64,000 nt of DNA from Streptomyces cinerochromogenes (GTDB taxonomy: Bacteria; Actinomycetota; Actinomycetes; Streptomycetales; Streptomycetaceae): contig NZ_BMRM01000006.1 in the NCBI RefSeq assembly GCF_014648635.1, forward strand, positions 372,001 to 436,000. The letters are read 5' to 3'. Within the stretch, counting starts at the first letter, position 1; each line of letters begins with the position of its first letter. The notes beneath the pieces are model-generated. The model searched no databases and was not told where the DNA came from. It saw only the letters and a list, made by a program, of their open reading frames with translations. Positions 9,324-18,765 of this stretch are shown here, piece by piece. A program made the position numbers and the translations under genes.

Positions 9324-9980
9324 GTGGCCAGCAACTCGGCACGAACGAGGACGGTCTTGGGCCAGGGAGGGGTACCCCGCCGCCCGCAGCCGCGGGACGG
9401 CGAGCTGGGCGCGGCCGTGGCGCGGGCCCAGGAGGGTGACGAGACCGCCTTCGCGGTGGCGTACCGGATCGTGCAGCCCGGCCTGCTCGGCTATCTGCGA
9501 GGCCTGGTCGGCGACGAAGCGGAGGACGTCGCCTCCGACGCCTGGCTGGAGATCGCCCGCGACCTCGGGCGGTTCCGGGGCGACGGCGCCGGGTTCCGCG
9601 GCTGGACCGCGACCATCGCCCGGCACCGCGCGCTGGACCATCTGCGCCGGCAGCGGAGCCGGCCCCGGCCGGCGCGGCTGGAGCAGGACGCGCTGGAGCT
9701 GCCCGGCCGGCACAGCACGCCCGACCAGGCGCTGGAGTCGCTCTCCACGGAACGCGCGCTGGAACTGGTGCGGGCGCTGCCGCGGGACCAGGCCGAGGCG
9801 GTGCTGCTCCGGGTGGTCGTCGGCCTCGACGGCCCGGCCGCCGCCCGGGTCCTCGGCAAACGCCCCGGCGCCGTCCGCACCGCCGCGCACCGGGGCCTGC
9901 GCCGCCTGGCCCGCCGACTCGGCACCACCGCCGACGGCGCGGCGGACGCGGACCCCCCGACGCCGGGCGAGCCGACGTGA
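9324..9980 (+). CDS. ECF-type RNA polymerase sigma factor (module 1)
   Basis: A 218-residue extracytoplasmic-function sigma factor. Region 2 runs from about residue 28 to 100 (GDETAFAVAYRIVQPGLLGYL, EDVASDAWLEIARDL, FRGWTATIARHRALDHLR), and region 4 from about 140 to 205 (LPRDQAEAVLLRVVVGLDG, VLGKRPGAVRTAAHRGLRRLAR). GTG at 9324 is the chosen start. Its 3' end is followed closely by a single-pass membrane protein gene (start about 10162). It is clearly paralogous to the sigma gene at 11209, sharing the RVVVGLD and GKRxGAVRTAAHRGL blocks. Confidence 0.88.
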   Translation: MASNSARTRTVLGQGGVPRRPQPRDGELGAAVARAQEGDETAFAVAYRIVQPGLLGYLRGLVGDEAEDVASDAWLEIARDLGRFRGDGAGFRGWTATIARHRALDHLRRQRSRPRPARLEQDALELPGRHSTPDQALESLSTERALELVRALPRDQAEAVLLRVVVGLDGPAAARVLGKRPGAVRTAAHRGLRRLARRLGTTADGAADADPPTPGEPT

Positions 9981-10161
9981 ACGCCACCGGGCGCGGCACG
10001 TATGGACCCGCGTACGCCGGAGTCCCGAGCGCGGCTCGTGGCGTTCCGTCCGTGGCCGCCGCGGTCGGTGCGCTCGGTGCGCTCGGACGTGCCGCCGGGT
10101 GCGGGCCTGCCGGGGGCGGGCGTGCGGAGCGGGCCGGTGCGCAAAGGGCCGGGCGGGACGG

Positions 10162-10950
10162 ATGAGGACGGGAACGGGCATGGGTGAACGGCACAGCTGC
10201 GGCGGACAGGCCGGCCGTCGGCGTGCGCACCCTGACGGCACGCCCGGCGCACCGGCCGGTACGGCCTTGGGCGAGTCGGAGCTGGAGACCCGGTTCGGTG
10301 CCGCGCTGCGCGCCGGCGGCGTCGACCCCGCGGCCGAGCGCGGCGCCGTGACCGCCTTCCGGGCCGCCCGCGCGGCGGGCGCGCACGACGCCCGGACCCG
10401 CGCCCGGGACGACTGGCGCCCCGGCCGGCCCCGCCGCGCCCGCCGCTCCCTGCGCACCACCCTCTCGCTGGCCCTGGCGAGTCTCACGCTGGGCGGAGTC
10501 GCCGTCGCGGCGATCGGCTCCGCCCGGTCCGGTACGGAGCACGGCGGCGGGCACGCCCCCGGCTCCGCACGGCCGTCCTCGACGAGCGCCCCGTCCACCC
10601 CGTCCACCCCCGCACACACCGCGCCCCCGGCAGCCGCCGGACGCGGGGACACACCGTCGGCCGCCCCTTCCGCCCCCTCCGGACAGCCCGCGCACCCGGC
10701 CACCGCCGGCGACACCCTGGCCCACTGCCGCGCCTACGCGCAGGTCGGGGAGCGCGGCGGCGCCCTGGACGCGACGGCCTGGCGGCGACTGGTCACGGCG
10801 GCGGGCGGACCGGGGAAGGTCGCGGCCTACTGCACCGCCCAGGCGGCCCGCGCGGAGGGCGGGAGCACCGGCAGGGCGGGCGGGTCCGGCAACGACCGGA
10901 GCGAGGACAAGGGCGGCGGCAGGAGAAGGCCGACCGGCGGCAAGCCGTAG
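10162..10950 (+). CDS. Single-pass membrane protein paired with ECF sigma (module 1)
   Basis: Unknown family. The 262-residue protein (from ATG 10162; ATG 10180 is an equally possible start) has a cytoplasmic N-terminal part with LESELETRF-like and AVTAFRAARAAGAHDA helices, one membrane segment (TTLSLALASLTLGGVAVAA, about residues 96-114), a long Ser/Thr/Pro extracytoplasmic linker, and a conserved end domain with two cysteines (AHCRAYAQVGERGG ... GGPGKVAAYCTAQ). I see no zinc anti-sigma motif HxxxCxxC. By position it could act as the regulator of the sigma factor; this is inference. It is a paralogue of the protein at 11868. About 180 bases separate it from the sigma stop, unlike the overlapping second module. 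Confidence 0.65.
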   Translation: MRTGTGMGERHSCGGQAGRRRAHPDGTPGAPAGTALGESELETRFGAALRAGGVDPAAERGAVTAFRAARAAGAHDARTRARDDWRPGRPRRARRSLRTTLSLALASLTLGGVAVAAIGSARSGTEHGGGHAPGSARPSSTSAPSTPSTPAHTAPPAAAGRGDTPSAAPSAPSGQPAHPATAGDTLAHCRAYAQVGERGGALDATAWRRLVTAAGGPGKVAAYCTAQAARAEGGSTGRAGGSGNDRSEDKGGGRRRPTGGKP

Positions 10951-10961
10951 CGCCCAAGGCA

Positions 10962-11003
10962 ACGGCCGGGGCCGCCACCCCCCACAGGAGAGGCCCCGGC
11001 CGT
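10962..11003 (+). terminator. Hairpin terminator after module 1
   Basis: Perfect 12-base arms (10962-10973 and 10992-11003) with an 18-base loop directly after the stop at 10950. It separates the two sigma modules into two transcripts. Confidence 0.75.
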
Positions 11004-11208
11004 CGCGCGGGCGGGCCGCGCGCGGCCCGTACTTTCCTCAGCGCCGTGAGTGCGGTTTCTGTCACACCCGGCCGCCCCCGGATCTCACCCTGCGCACATC
11101 CGGACCCGGTCACGAGTTAGTTGCATCTTCTACAGACATGGACGAGCACCGGTTTCACGCCGTAACGTGCCTTTCGCGCCGACCGAAGACAGGCGTAAAG
11201 GGAGTACG

Positions 11209-11871
11209 GTGCTGGGGGACGACGCGGAGCTGACCGCCGCGGTGCGTGCGGCACAGGACGGGGACGAGACCGCGTTCCGCACGGTGTACCGCGCGGTGCA
11301 CCCCCGACTGCTCGGATACGTCCGCACGCTGGTCGGTGAGGCCGACGCCGAGGACGTCGCGTCCGAGGCCTGGCTGCAGATCGCCCGCGACCTGGACCGG
11401 TTCAGCGGCGACGCCGACCGGTTCCGCGGCTGGGCCGCCCGGATCGCCCGCAACCGCGCCCTGGACCACATACGCATGCGCGGCCGCCGTCCCGCGATAG
11501 GCGGTGACGAGACGGAGCTGACCGGCCGGGCCGCCGAGTCCGACACGGCGGGCGAGGCCATCGAGGCCCTGGCCACCGACAGCACCCTCTCCCTGATCGC
11601 CCGGCTCCCGCAGGACCAGGCCGAGGCGGTCGTCCTGCGGGTCGTGGTGGGCCTGGACGCCAAGACCGCCGCCGAGACCCTCGGCAAACGCGCGGGCGCC
11701 GTCCGTACCGCCGCGCACCGCGGTCTGAAGCGGCTCGCGGAGCTGATCGGGGACGATCCGGAATCCGCGGGCGGACTCGACGCACTCCCGCCTCAGAGAG
11801 AACCGCGCCGCCGCGCGGTGACGTCCGCAACTGTGACGCATACGCGTGCGCGGACGCAGAAGGACATGTGA
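11209..11871 (+). CDS. ECF-type RNA polymerase sigma factor (module 2)
   Basis: A 220-residue ECF sigma factor and paralogue of the one at 9324. Region 2 has GDETAFRTVYRAVHPRLLGYV, EDVASEAWLQIARDLDRF and FRGWAARIARNRALDHI; region 4 has LPQDQAEAVVLRVVVGLDAKT and TLGKRAGAVRTAAHRGLKRLAE. The open frame extends upstream to 11050, but GTG 11209 follows the sequence AAAGGGAG at good spacing and aligns with the paralogue, so it is preferred. The stop overlaps the start of the next gene, so sigma factor and membrane partner are translationally coupled. Confidence 0.9.
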   Translation: MLGDDAELTAAVRAAQDGDETAFRTVYRAVHPRLLGYVRTLVGEADAEDVASEAWLQIARDLDRFSGDADRFRGWAARIARNRALDHIRMRGRRPAIGGDETELTGRAAESDTAGEAIEALATDSTLSLIARLPQDQAEAVVLRVVVGLDAKTAAETLGKRAGAVRTAAHRGLKRLAELIGDDPESAGGLDALPPQREPRRRAVTSATVTHTRARTQKDM

Positions 11872-13145
11872 TGGCCGACGAGCAGTACAAGTGGCTGAAC
11901 CGGGAGACGGCGGAACGCCTGTTGCGCGGTGAGCCACTGGAAGCCGTCGACGCCTCCGCTCGTGACCAGGCAGAACGCCTCTCCCAGGCGCTCGGCGCGC
12001 TGTCCGCGGAGGCGGCTCCCGCACCCGGCGAACTCCCCGGTGAGCAGGCCGCCCTGGCCGCGTTCCGCAAGGCCCGCGAGGCCGCCGAGGCGGAGCGCAC
12101 CGCCGCGGCCCACACCCCCGCCGGCGGCCGCACCCCGGCACCCGGCACCGGCACCGGTCGGGTCCGCGTCGCCGCCCGGACCCGTACCGGAATCCGCGCC
12201 GGACGCCCCCGCTGGGGCCGCCCGGTGCGCCTGGCGCTCGCCGCCGCGGTGACCGTGGGCACGCTCGGCGGTGTCGCCATGGCCGCCGGCACCGGCGTGC
12301 TGCCCACGCCGTTCGACGACGAGCCCTCCCGCCCCGCCGCCTCCGTCTCCGCCGGTACGACCGCCGGACAGCCGCTCGGCTCCGACTCCGCGCCGGCCAC
12401 ACCGGGCGAGGGCACGGGCACCGGCACACCGGACGGGCGCCGCGGCGGCACCGGCGACGAGGCCTCCGGCGCGGACCACGGCAAGGGCCGTACCACCGCC
12501 CTCGGCTCCGGAGCCCCCTCCGCGACGTCCGGCACCGGCTGGGCCGGCGCCGCCTCCGCCTGCCGTGCCCTGCGGGACGGCAAGGAGCTGGACGCCGGCC
12601 GCAGGCGCGCGCTGGAGCACGTGGCGGGCGGCCCCGCCCGGGTGACCGCCTACTGCAAGGTCCTGCTGACCTCCGGCGACTCCGCCTCCGGCAAGGAGAA
12701 CGGCGGCACGAACGGCAAGGGCGGGGGCGCCACCGGCGGCGGAGAGGGCAAGAACCAGGGCGCGGGCAAGGACAAGGGCAAGGACAAGGGCAAGGACAAG
12801 AGCGGGGACAAGGGCGGCGACCAGGACGGGGACAACGGAGGGGAGCACGACGGGGGCGGTCACGGTCACGGGGGCGGTGGCACGGGGGGTCACGGTCACG
12901 GGGGCGGTGGCACGGGGCGGGGCAAGGGCAGGGGCGACCACGCGCCCGCCGGCTCCGGCTCGCACCCCGGCGGCGGCAAGGGCGGCGGCCGGCACCGCGA
13001 CGGCGCGGCCCCCGCTCCCGCCCCCACCACCGCCTCCACCCCTGCCTCCGCACGGTCGGCTTTCGCCCCGGCGCACCCCGGCGCACGGGCAGGCGCCCCC
13101 GCGTCCCCGTCCCCGTCGCCGGCCGCGGCCCGCACCGCGCGCTGA
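11868..13145 (+). CDS. Single-pass membrane protein paired with ECF sigma (module 2)
   Basis: A 425-residue paralogue of the protein at 10162. The cytoplasmic N-terminus (MADEQYKWLNRETAERLLRG, then an AALAAFRKAREAAEAE helix) is followed by one membrane segment near residue 125 (LALAAAVTVGTLGGVAMAAG), a linker, and the two-cysteine block SACRALRDGKELDAG ... GGPARVTAYCKVLL. After it comes about 150 residues of low complexity: Gly-rich, then repeated KDKGKDKGKDK, then GHGHGGGGTGG repeats, then Pro/Ala/Ser. It may start at GTG 11868 (4-base overlap with the sigma stop) or ATG 11871. The tail looks disordered and could reach into the wall. No anti-sigma zinc motif is seen. Confidence 0.75.
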   Translation: MMADEQYKWLNRETAERLLRGEPLEAVDASARDQAERLSQALGALSAEAAPAPGELPGEQAALAAFRKAREAAEAERTAAAHTPAGGRTPAPGTGTGRVRVAARTRTGIRAGRPRWGRPVRLALAAAVTVGTLGGVAMAAGTGVLPTPFDDEPSRPAASVSAGTTAGQPLGSDSAPATPGEGTGTGTPDGRRGGTGDEASGADHGKGRTTALGSGAPSATSGTGWAGAASACRALRDGKELDAGRRRALEHVAGGPARVTAYCKVLLTSGDSASGKENGGTNGKGGGATGGGEGKNQGAGKDKGKDKGKDKSGDKGGDQDGDNGGEHDGGGHGHGGGGTGGHGHGGGGTGRGKGRGDHAPAGSGSHPGGGKGGGRHRDGAAPAPAPTTASTPASARSAFAPAHPGARAGAPASPSPSPAAARTAR

Positions 13146-13196
13146 CCAGCAGACGATGACCGGCTACACCCCTTCTGACCTGCGCTTTTAAAGTCA

Positions 13197-13211
13197 CCGA
13201 AAAATTTTCGG
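13197..13211. other. AT-rich palindrome CCGAAAAATTTTCGG
   Basis: A 15-base odd palindrome in the gap between two convergent genes, preceded by CTTTTAAAG. AT-rich runs are rare in this genome. It may be a weak bidirectional terminator or a protein site; I cannot decide. Confidence 0.4.
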
Positions 13212-13320
13212 CGCGAGGTGTGACGTTTCCGGAGCCCCTGACGCAGTACTGAGTGAGCCGACTGGTCATCGGCCGTAGCACTGAGCCGGGGTTCCCCCCG
13301 TACCCGCGGCTCGTGCACCT

Positions 13321-13359
13321 GGCGCGGGCGGGACACGTTCCCCCGGTCCCGCCCGCGCC
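13321..13359 (-). terminator. Hairpin terminator after the L,D-transpeptidase gene
   Basis: Perfect 14-base arms (13321-13334 and 13346-13359) around an 11-base loop, nine bases past the stop codon of the minus-strand gene at 13368. Confidence 0.8.
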
Positions 13360-13367
13360 CCGCAGCC

Positions 13368-14252
13368 TCACCAGTGGACGACGACCTTGTCGCCGACCCT
13401 CACCTGGGCGAACAGCCGGGCGATCGCCGTCTCGTCCCGTACGTTCACACAGCCGTGCGAACCGCCCGCGTAACCGCGCGCCGCGAAGTCGTACGAGTAG
13501 TGCACCGCCTGGCCACCGCTGAAGAACATCGCGTACGGCATCGGCGAGTCATAGAGGGTCGACACATGGTGCCGTGACTTCCAGTAGACGCGGAACACAC
13601 CCTCGCGGGTGGGGGTGTACTGCGCGCCGAAGCGCACCGCCATCGTGGACAGGGTCCGCCCGTCGACCATCCAGCGCAGCGTCCGGCTGGTCTTGCTGAT
13701 GCACAGCACCCGCCCGGTCAGACAGCGCGGATCCGGCGCGCCGGCCGGCTGGCCGCCCATCACGTACAGCTCCCACGTGCCCGGCGTACGCGTCATCGCC
13801 ACCAGCCGCTGCCAGGTGACGGCGTCGGTCGCGCCGGTGCGCGGCAGCCCGCGCCTGCCCTGGAAGCCCCGGACCGCCCGCTCGGTCAGCTCGCCGTACG
13901 ACCCCGTCGGCGCCGCCGTCAGCCAGGCCAGCTGACGCAGCCGTGCCTGGAGTTCCCGTACGGCGGGCCCGCTGTCCCCGCGGGACCACAGCACCCGCGG
14001 CGCGGGGACCGCCGGCGTCGCCGGTGTGGCGGCCGGTGCCTTCGGCGGGGCGATCGGTGCCGTCGGCGGGGCGGCCGGTGTCGGTGGGGCGGTGCCGGTA
14101 CCGGGACTGCCCGGCACCTGCACCCGCACCGGCAGGCCGCGCTTCCCGTCGGGGCCGGCCGGCCGCACGGTGCACCCGCAGAGCGCGGCGAGCGCGGCGA
14201 GCGTGACGGCCGAGGCGAGCAGCAGTACGGCGGTTCTCCCCGGGATCCTCAT
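13368..14252 (-). CDS. L,D-transpeptidase lipoprotein with peptidoglycan-binding domain
   Basis: Cell-wall enzyme that makes 3-3 cross-links or attaches proteins to peptidoglycan. From ATG 14252 it is 294 residues: a signal peptide with lipobox LAALCGC, a Pro/Ala/Thr linker, a PG_binding_1 helical domain ([17 protein letters not shown] ... [17 protein letters not shown]), then a YkuD catalytic domain ending with the active-site motif [11 protein letters not shown] (catalytic Cys in HGCxN). The frame extends upstream of 14252, but the lipoprotein signal sets the start. It is divergent from the mutase gene at 14347 with about 95 bases between them. Confidence 0.9.
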   Translation of the reverse strand: MRIPGRTAVLLLASAVTLAALAALCGCTVRPAGPDGKRGLPVRVQVPGSPGTGTAPPTPAAPPTAPIAPPKAPAATPATPAVPAPRVLWSRGDSGPAVRELQARLRQLAWLTAAPTGSYGELTERAVRGFQGRRGLPRTGATDAVTWQRLVAMTRTPGTWELYVMGGQPAGAPDPRCLTGRVLCISKTSRTLRWMVDGRTLSTMAVRFGAQYTPTREGVFRVYWKSRHHVSTLYDSPMPYAMFFSGGQAVHYSYDFAARGYAGGSHGCVNVRDETAIARLFAQVRVGDKVVVHW

Positions 14253-14346
14253 GCCCGGGATGTTTCCCCGCGTGACCGGCGCCGAACTACGGGGCATGGT
14301 GAGGAGTGCCCGGAACAGCGGAGTCGGTCGTACGGCGGAGGCGGTC

Positions 14347-15939
<1,593 letters not shown>

Positions 15940-15981
15940 GGCCGCCGGCCGCCTCGGCCACCCGCGTGCGACACTCCTCCC

Positions 15982-16632
15982 ATGTTCGGCGTCATCGATC
16001 TCCCCACCTACCTCGCAGGCCTGGTCCTGATCGTCCTGCTGCCCGGCCCCAACTCCCTCTACGTCCTCTCCGTGGCCGCCCGCCGCGGTGTGCGCGCCGG
16101 TTACACCGCCGCCGCCGGTGTGTGGTGCGGGGACACGGTGCTGATGACGCTGTCCGCCGCCGGTGTCGCCTCGCTGCTCCAGGGGAACGCCCTGCTGTTC
16201 GGCATCGTGAAGTACGCCGGTGCCGGATACCTGAGCTGGCTGGCGGTCGGGATGCTGCGGAGCGCGTGGCAGATGTGGCGGACCCGGCGGGAGCGGGCCG
16301 TCGAGGAGGCCGCGCCCGCTCAGGGCGCCGACGAGCGGCCGTTCCGCCGCGCCCTCGTCGTCAGCCTCTTCAACCCCAAGGCGATCCTGTTCTTCGTCGC
16401 CTTCTTCGTGCAGTTCGTGGACCCGGGCTATGCCTACCCGGCCCTCTCCTTCGTCGTCCTCGGCGCCTTCGCGCAAGCGGCCAGCTGCCTGTACCTCAGC
16501 GCCCTGATATTCGGCGGCACGCGGCTGGCCGCGGCCTTCCGCCGGCGCAGGCGGCTGTCGGCGACGGCCACGTCGGCGGCGGGGGTGCTGTTCCTGGGGT
16601 TCGCGGTGAAGCTGTCGATGGCCGGCGCCTGA
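15982..16632 (+). CDS. LysE/RhtB family amino-acid exporter
   Basis: A 216-residue membrane protein with about six helices and the family N-terminus YLAGLVLIVLLPGPNSLYVLS, including the conserved PGPN motif, plus SLFNPKAILFFVAFF in the second half. Such proteins export basic or neutral amino acids or homoserine lactone-like compounds; the substrate cannot be told here. It follows the mutase gene by 42 bases, probably with its own promoter, and converges on the monooxygenase gene. Confidence 0.85.
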   Translation: MFGVIDLPTYLAGLVLIVLLPGPNSLYVLSVAARRGVRAGYTAAAGVWCGDTVLMTLSAAGVASLLQGNALLFGIVKYAGAGYLSWLAVGMLRSAWQMWRTRRERAVEEAAPAQGADERPFRRALVVSLFNPKAILFFVAFFVQFVDPGYAYPALSFVVLGAFAQAASCLYLSALIFGGTRLAAAFRRRRRLSATATSAAGVLFLGFAVKLSMAGA

Positions 16633-16659
16633 GGCCTGGCGCCCCTCAGGGGGGTCGCC

Positions 16660-18036
16660 TCAGGCCTTCGAAGAAGCCCCCGTTCGTTCCGCGTACTCCC
16701 GCAGGCCCGCTGCGGTCGTTCCCGCCCAGCCCACGTAACCGTCCGGGCGGACCAGGAAAACCCCCTCGCCGTACGGCTCCGGGGCCGCCGGGAGTGAGCG
16801 GGCGCCCGCCAGCGTCGCGCCGAGCACCGTCCAGTGCGGCCCCCGGAACACGTCGAAGAGCCGTACGCCGTCCACCGTGCCGTCGGGGGCGCGGTCGCCC
16901 GCCCGCACCGGGCCGGTGACCGTACGCGTCTCCACGCTCAGGGAGGACTCCGCGTACCCGAGGCCGAGCTGCACCGTCGCCCTGCCGCGCCGCACCTCTC
17001 CCCGGTGGACGCCCGTCGACAGCTCCAGCATGGCCGCCGCGTTCGCCCGGCGCTCCTCCTCGTAGGTGTCCAGCAGGGTGGCCGGAGCCCCGCCCCGCAG
17101 GACCGCGTCCAGCTTCCAGCCGAGGTTGTAGGCGTCCTGCACGCTGGTGTTGAGGCCCTGGGCGCCGGCCGGCGAGTGGACGTGCGCGGCGTCGCCGGCG
17201 AGGAACACCCGGCCCGCGCGGAACCGGTCCGCGAGGGCGGCTCGCGCCCGGAATCCGGACGCCCAGCGCACCTCCGTCACCTCCTCGGCGGTCAGGTGCG
17301 TGCAGCGCGCGACCAGCTCGCGGATGCCGTCGGGGGACAGGTCCGGTTCCGCGTCCCGAGCGAGCCGCGCCTGGAGCTGGAACTCCTCCGTGCCGGCCAG
17401 CGGGCACAGTCCGAGGGCGCTGCCGTCCTCTCCCGGGAAGGCGTGCCAGTGGTCGCGGTCCAGGCCCGTCAGCCGCAGGTCCGCCACCACGAACGGCGCC
17501 GGGTCGACCGTCGCGCCGCGCAGTGGGATGCCCAGGGCGCGCCGGATCGCCGAGCGCCCGCCGTCGGCGGCGACCACGTACCGCGCGCGGAGCGTCGTAC
17601 CGTCGGCGAACTCCACGGTCACGCCGTCCGCGTCCTGCGACAGGGCCGTCGCCTCCCGTCCGAAGGCGACCCGCCCGCCCAGTTCCGTCAGCCGCGCGTA
17701 CAGCACCTCCTGCGTCCGCCACTGCGGGACCATCCGCGGAGCGGTGTACGGCGTGCCCTCGTCCGCCTCCACCTTCTCGAACATGGACTGCTCGCCCTGG
17801 CGCACGCCGTCCTTCCACACCATCCGGTGCGGGTAGGGCCCGGAGGCCGCCAGGATCGCGTCCACCACGCCGAGGTCGTCGAAGATCTCCAGGGTGCGCG
17901 GCTGGAGGCCCTTGCCGCGCGATCCGGGGAAGAGGCCGTCGGCGCCCTCCACCACCAGGGCGTCCACGCCCCGCCGGGCCAGGTCGATACCGAGGGTGAG
18001 CCCCGTCGGACCGGCGCCCACGATCAGAACATCCAT
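16660..18036 (-). CDS. FAD-dependent aromatic monooxygenase (PHBH/pentachlorophenol type)
   Basis: Flavin hydroxylase of 458 residues. The N-terminal MDVLIVGAGPTGLTLGIDLARRGVD is the FAD Rossmann motif (quoted as residues 1-25 region), VVAADGGRSAIRRALGI is the DG motif for NAD(P)H/FAD, and RVFLAGDAAHVHSPAGAQG is the GD motif contacting the ribityl chain. ATG 18036 has better ribosome-site spacing than ATG 18042. It is divergent from a TetR repressor gene with two operator palindromes between them, so it is probably the target of that repressor and involved in aromatic or antibiotic detoxification. Confidence 0.88.
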   Translation of the reverse strand: MDVLIVGAGPTGLTLGIDLARRGVDALVVEGADGLFPGSRGKGLQPRTLEIFDDLGVVDAILAASGPYPHRMVWKDGVRQGEQSMFEKVEADEGTPYTAPRMVPQWRTQEVLYARLTELGGRVAFGREATALSQDADGVTVEFADGTTLRARYVVAADGGRSAIRRALGIPLRGATVDPAPFVVADLRLTGLDRDHWHAFPGEDGSALGLCPLAGTEEFQLQARLARDAEPDLSPDGIRELVARCTHLTAEEVTEVRWASGFRARAALADRFRAGRVFLAGDAAHVHSPAGAQGLNTSVQDAYNLGWKLDAVLRGGAPATLLDTYEEERRANAAAMLELSTGVHRGEVRRGRATVQLGLGYAESSLSVETRTVTGPVRAGDRAPDGTVDGVRLFDVFRGPHWTVLGATLAGARSLPAAPEPYGEGVFLVRPDGYVGWAGTTAAGLREYAERTGASSKA

Positions 18037-18046
18037 GACCATTCTC

Positions 18047-18061
18047 CTTAACGCCGTTAAG
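18047..18061. promoter_or_regulatory. TetR operator 1, CTTAACGCCGTTAAG
   Basis: Inverted repeat with perfect CTTAACG/CGTTAAG arms next to the monooxygenase start. It is a second copy of the palindrome at 18083, so a dimeric TetR protein encoded at 18115 very likely binds both. Confidence 0.75.
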
Positions 18062-18082
18062 TTCCGTCGACCCCGAGCATCT

Positions 18083-18099
18083 CCTTAACAGCGTTAAGG
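18083..18099. promoter_or_regulatory. TetR operator 2, CCTTAACAGCGTTAAGG
   Basis: A 17-base inverted repeat with CCTTAAC/GTTAAGG arms, 36 bases from operator 1 and just 16 bases before the repressor start. Its place implies autoregulation. Confidence 0.78.
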
Positions 18100-18114
18100 T
18101 GTCAAGCTGTCCGC

Positions 18115-18765
18115 GTGAGCACGGAACGAAGGGCGCCCCTGGACCGCAAGCGGGTCGCCGACACGGCGCTGCGCCTGCTGAACGAGGTCGGCCTGGAGGG
18201 ACTGACCCTGCGCGCCATCGCCAGGGAGCTGGACGTCAAGGCACCCGCCCTGTACTGGCACTTCAAGGACAAGCAGGCGCTGCTGGACGAGATGGCGACC
18301 GAGATGTACCGGCGGATGCTCGCCGGTACGGCGCTCGACCCCGCCGACACCTGGCAGGAGCGGCTGCTGAAGACCAACCGCGGCCTGCGGGCCGCCCTGC
18401 TCGGCTACCGCGACGGCGCCAAGGTCTTCAGCGGCTCACGCTTCACGGGTACGGAGCACGCGCCTGCCCTGGAGGCGAACCTGCGGCTGCTGACGGCGGC
18501 GGGATTCACCCTCGCCCAGGCCGTCGACGCGGGCCGGACGGCGACCATGTACACCCTCGGCTTCGTCACCGAGGAGCAGGGCGTGCGCCCCCTCGGCGGC
18601 GAGCACCGGGAGGGGTTCGACATGGAGGAACGCGCCCGCCGCCTGGCCCGCTTCCCGCTCGCCGCCGAGGCCGGCACGCTGCTCTTCGACGACTACGACC
18701 GGCAGTTCGAGGAGGGGCTGGCGGTCGTGGTCGCCGGCGTCGGGGCGCGGTACGGGATCAGCTGA
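18115..18765 (+). CDS. TetR family transcriptional repressor (TetR class C-terminal type)
   Basis: A 216-residue DNA-binding repressor. The N-terminal helix-turn-helix is clear: RVADTALRLLNEVGLEGLTL and RAIARELDVKAPALYWHFKDK. The C-terminal part (LLKTNRGLRAALLGYRDGAKV, GFVTEEQG) resembles the TetR_C domain of drug-responsive repressors. It starts at GTG 18115. It faces the FAD monooxygenase, and the two inverted repeats between them fit a classic inducible detoxification pair. Its end overlaps the convergent acyltransferase by eight bases. Confidence 0.9.
   Translation: MSTERRAPLDRKRVADTALRLLNEVGLEGLTLRAIARELDVKAPALYWHFKDKQALLDEMATEMYRRMLAGTALDPADTWQERLLKTNRGLRAALLGYRDGAKVFSGSRFTGTEHAPALEANLRLLTAAGFTLAQAVDAGRTATMYTLGFVTEEQGVRPLGGEHREGFDMEERARRLARFPLAAEAGTLLFDDYDRQFEEGLAVVVAGVGARYGIS

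Noticed and set aside
9977..10165. Small gene overlapping the first sigma stop (62 codons)
   Set aside because: It has an ATGA overlap like a coupled gene, but the paralogous partner protein is in another frame starting at 10162; no similarity or domain is visible.
7548..10715. 1055-codon minus-strand frame
   Set aside because: Antisense to DUF4328, hypothetical and sigma genes; composition is the mirror of their codon bias and has no recognisable domain.
8338..10962. 874-codon minus-strand frame
   Set aside because: Antisense shadow of several plus-strand genes; rich in Arg and Pro as expected from reversed GC-rich codons.
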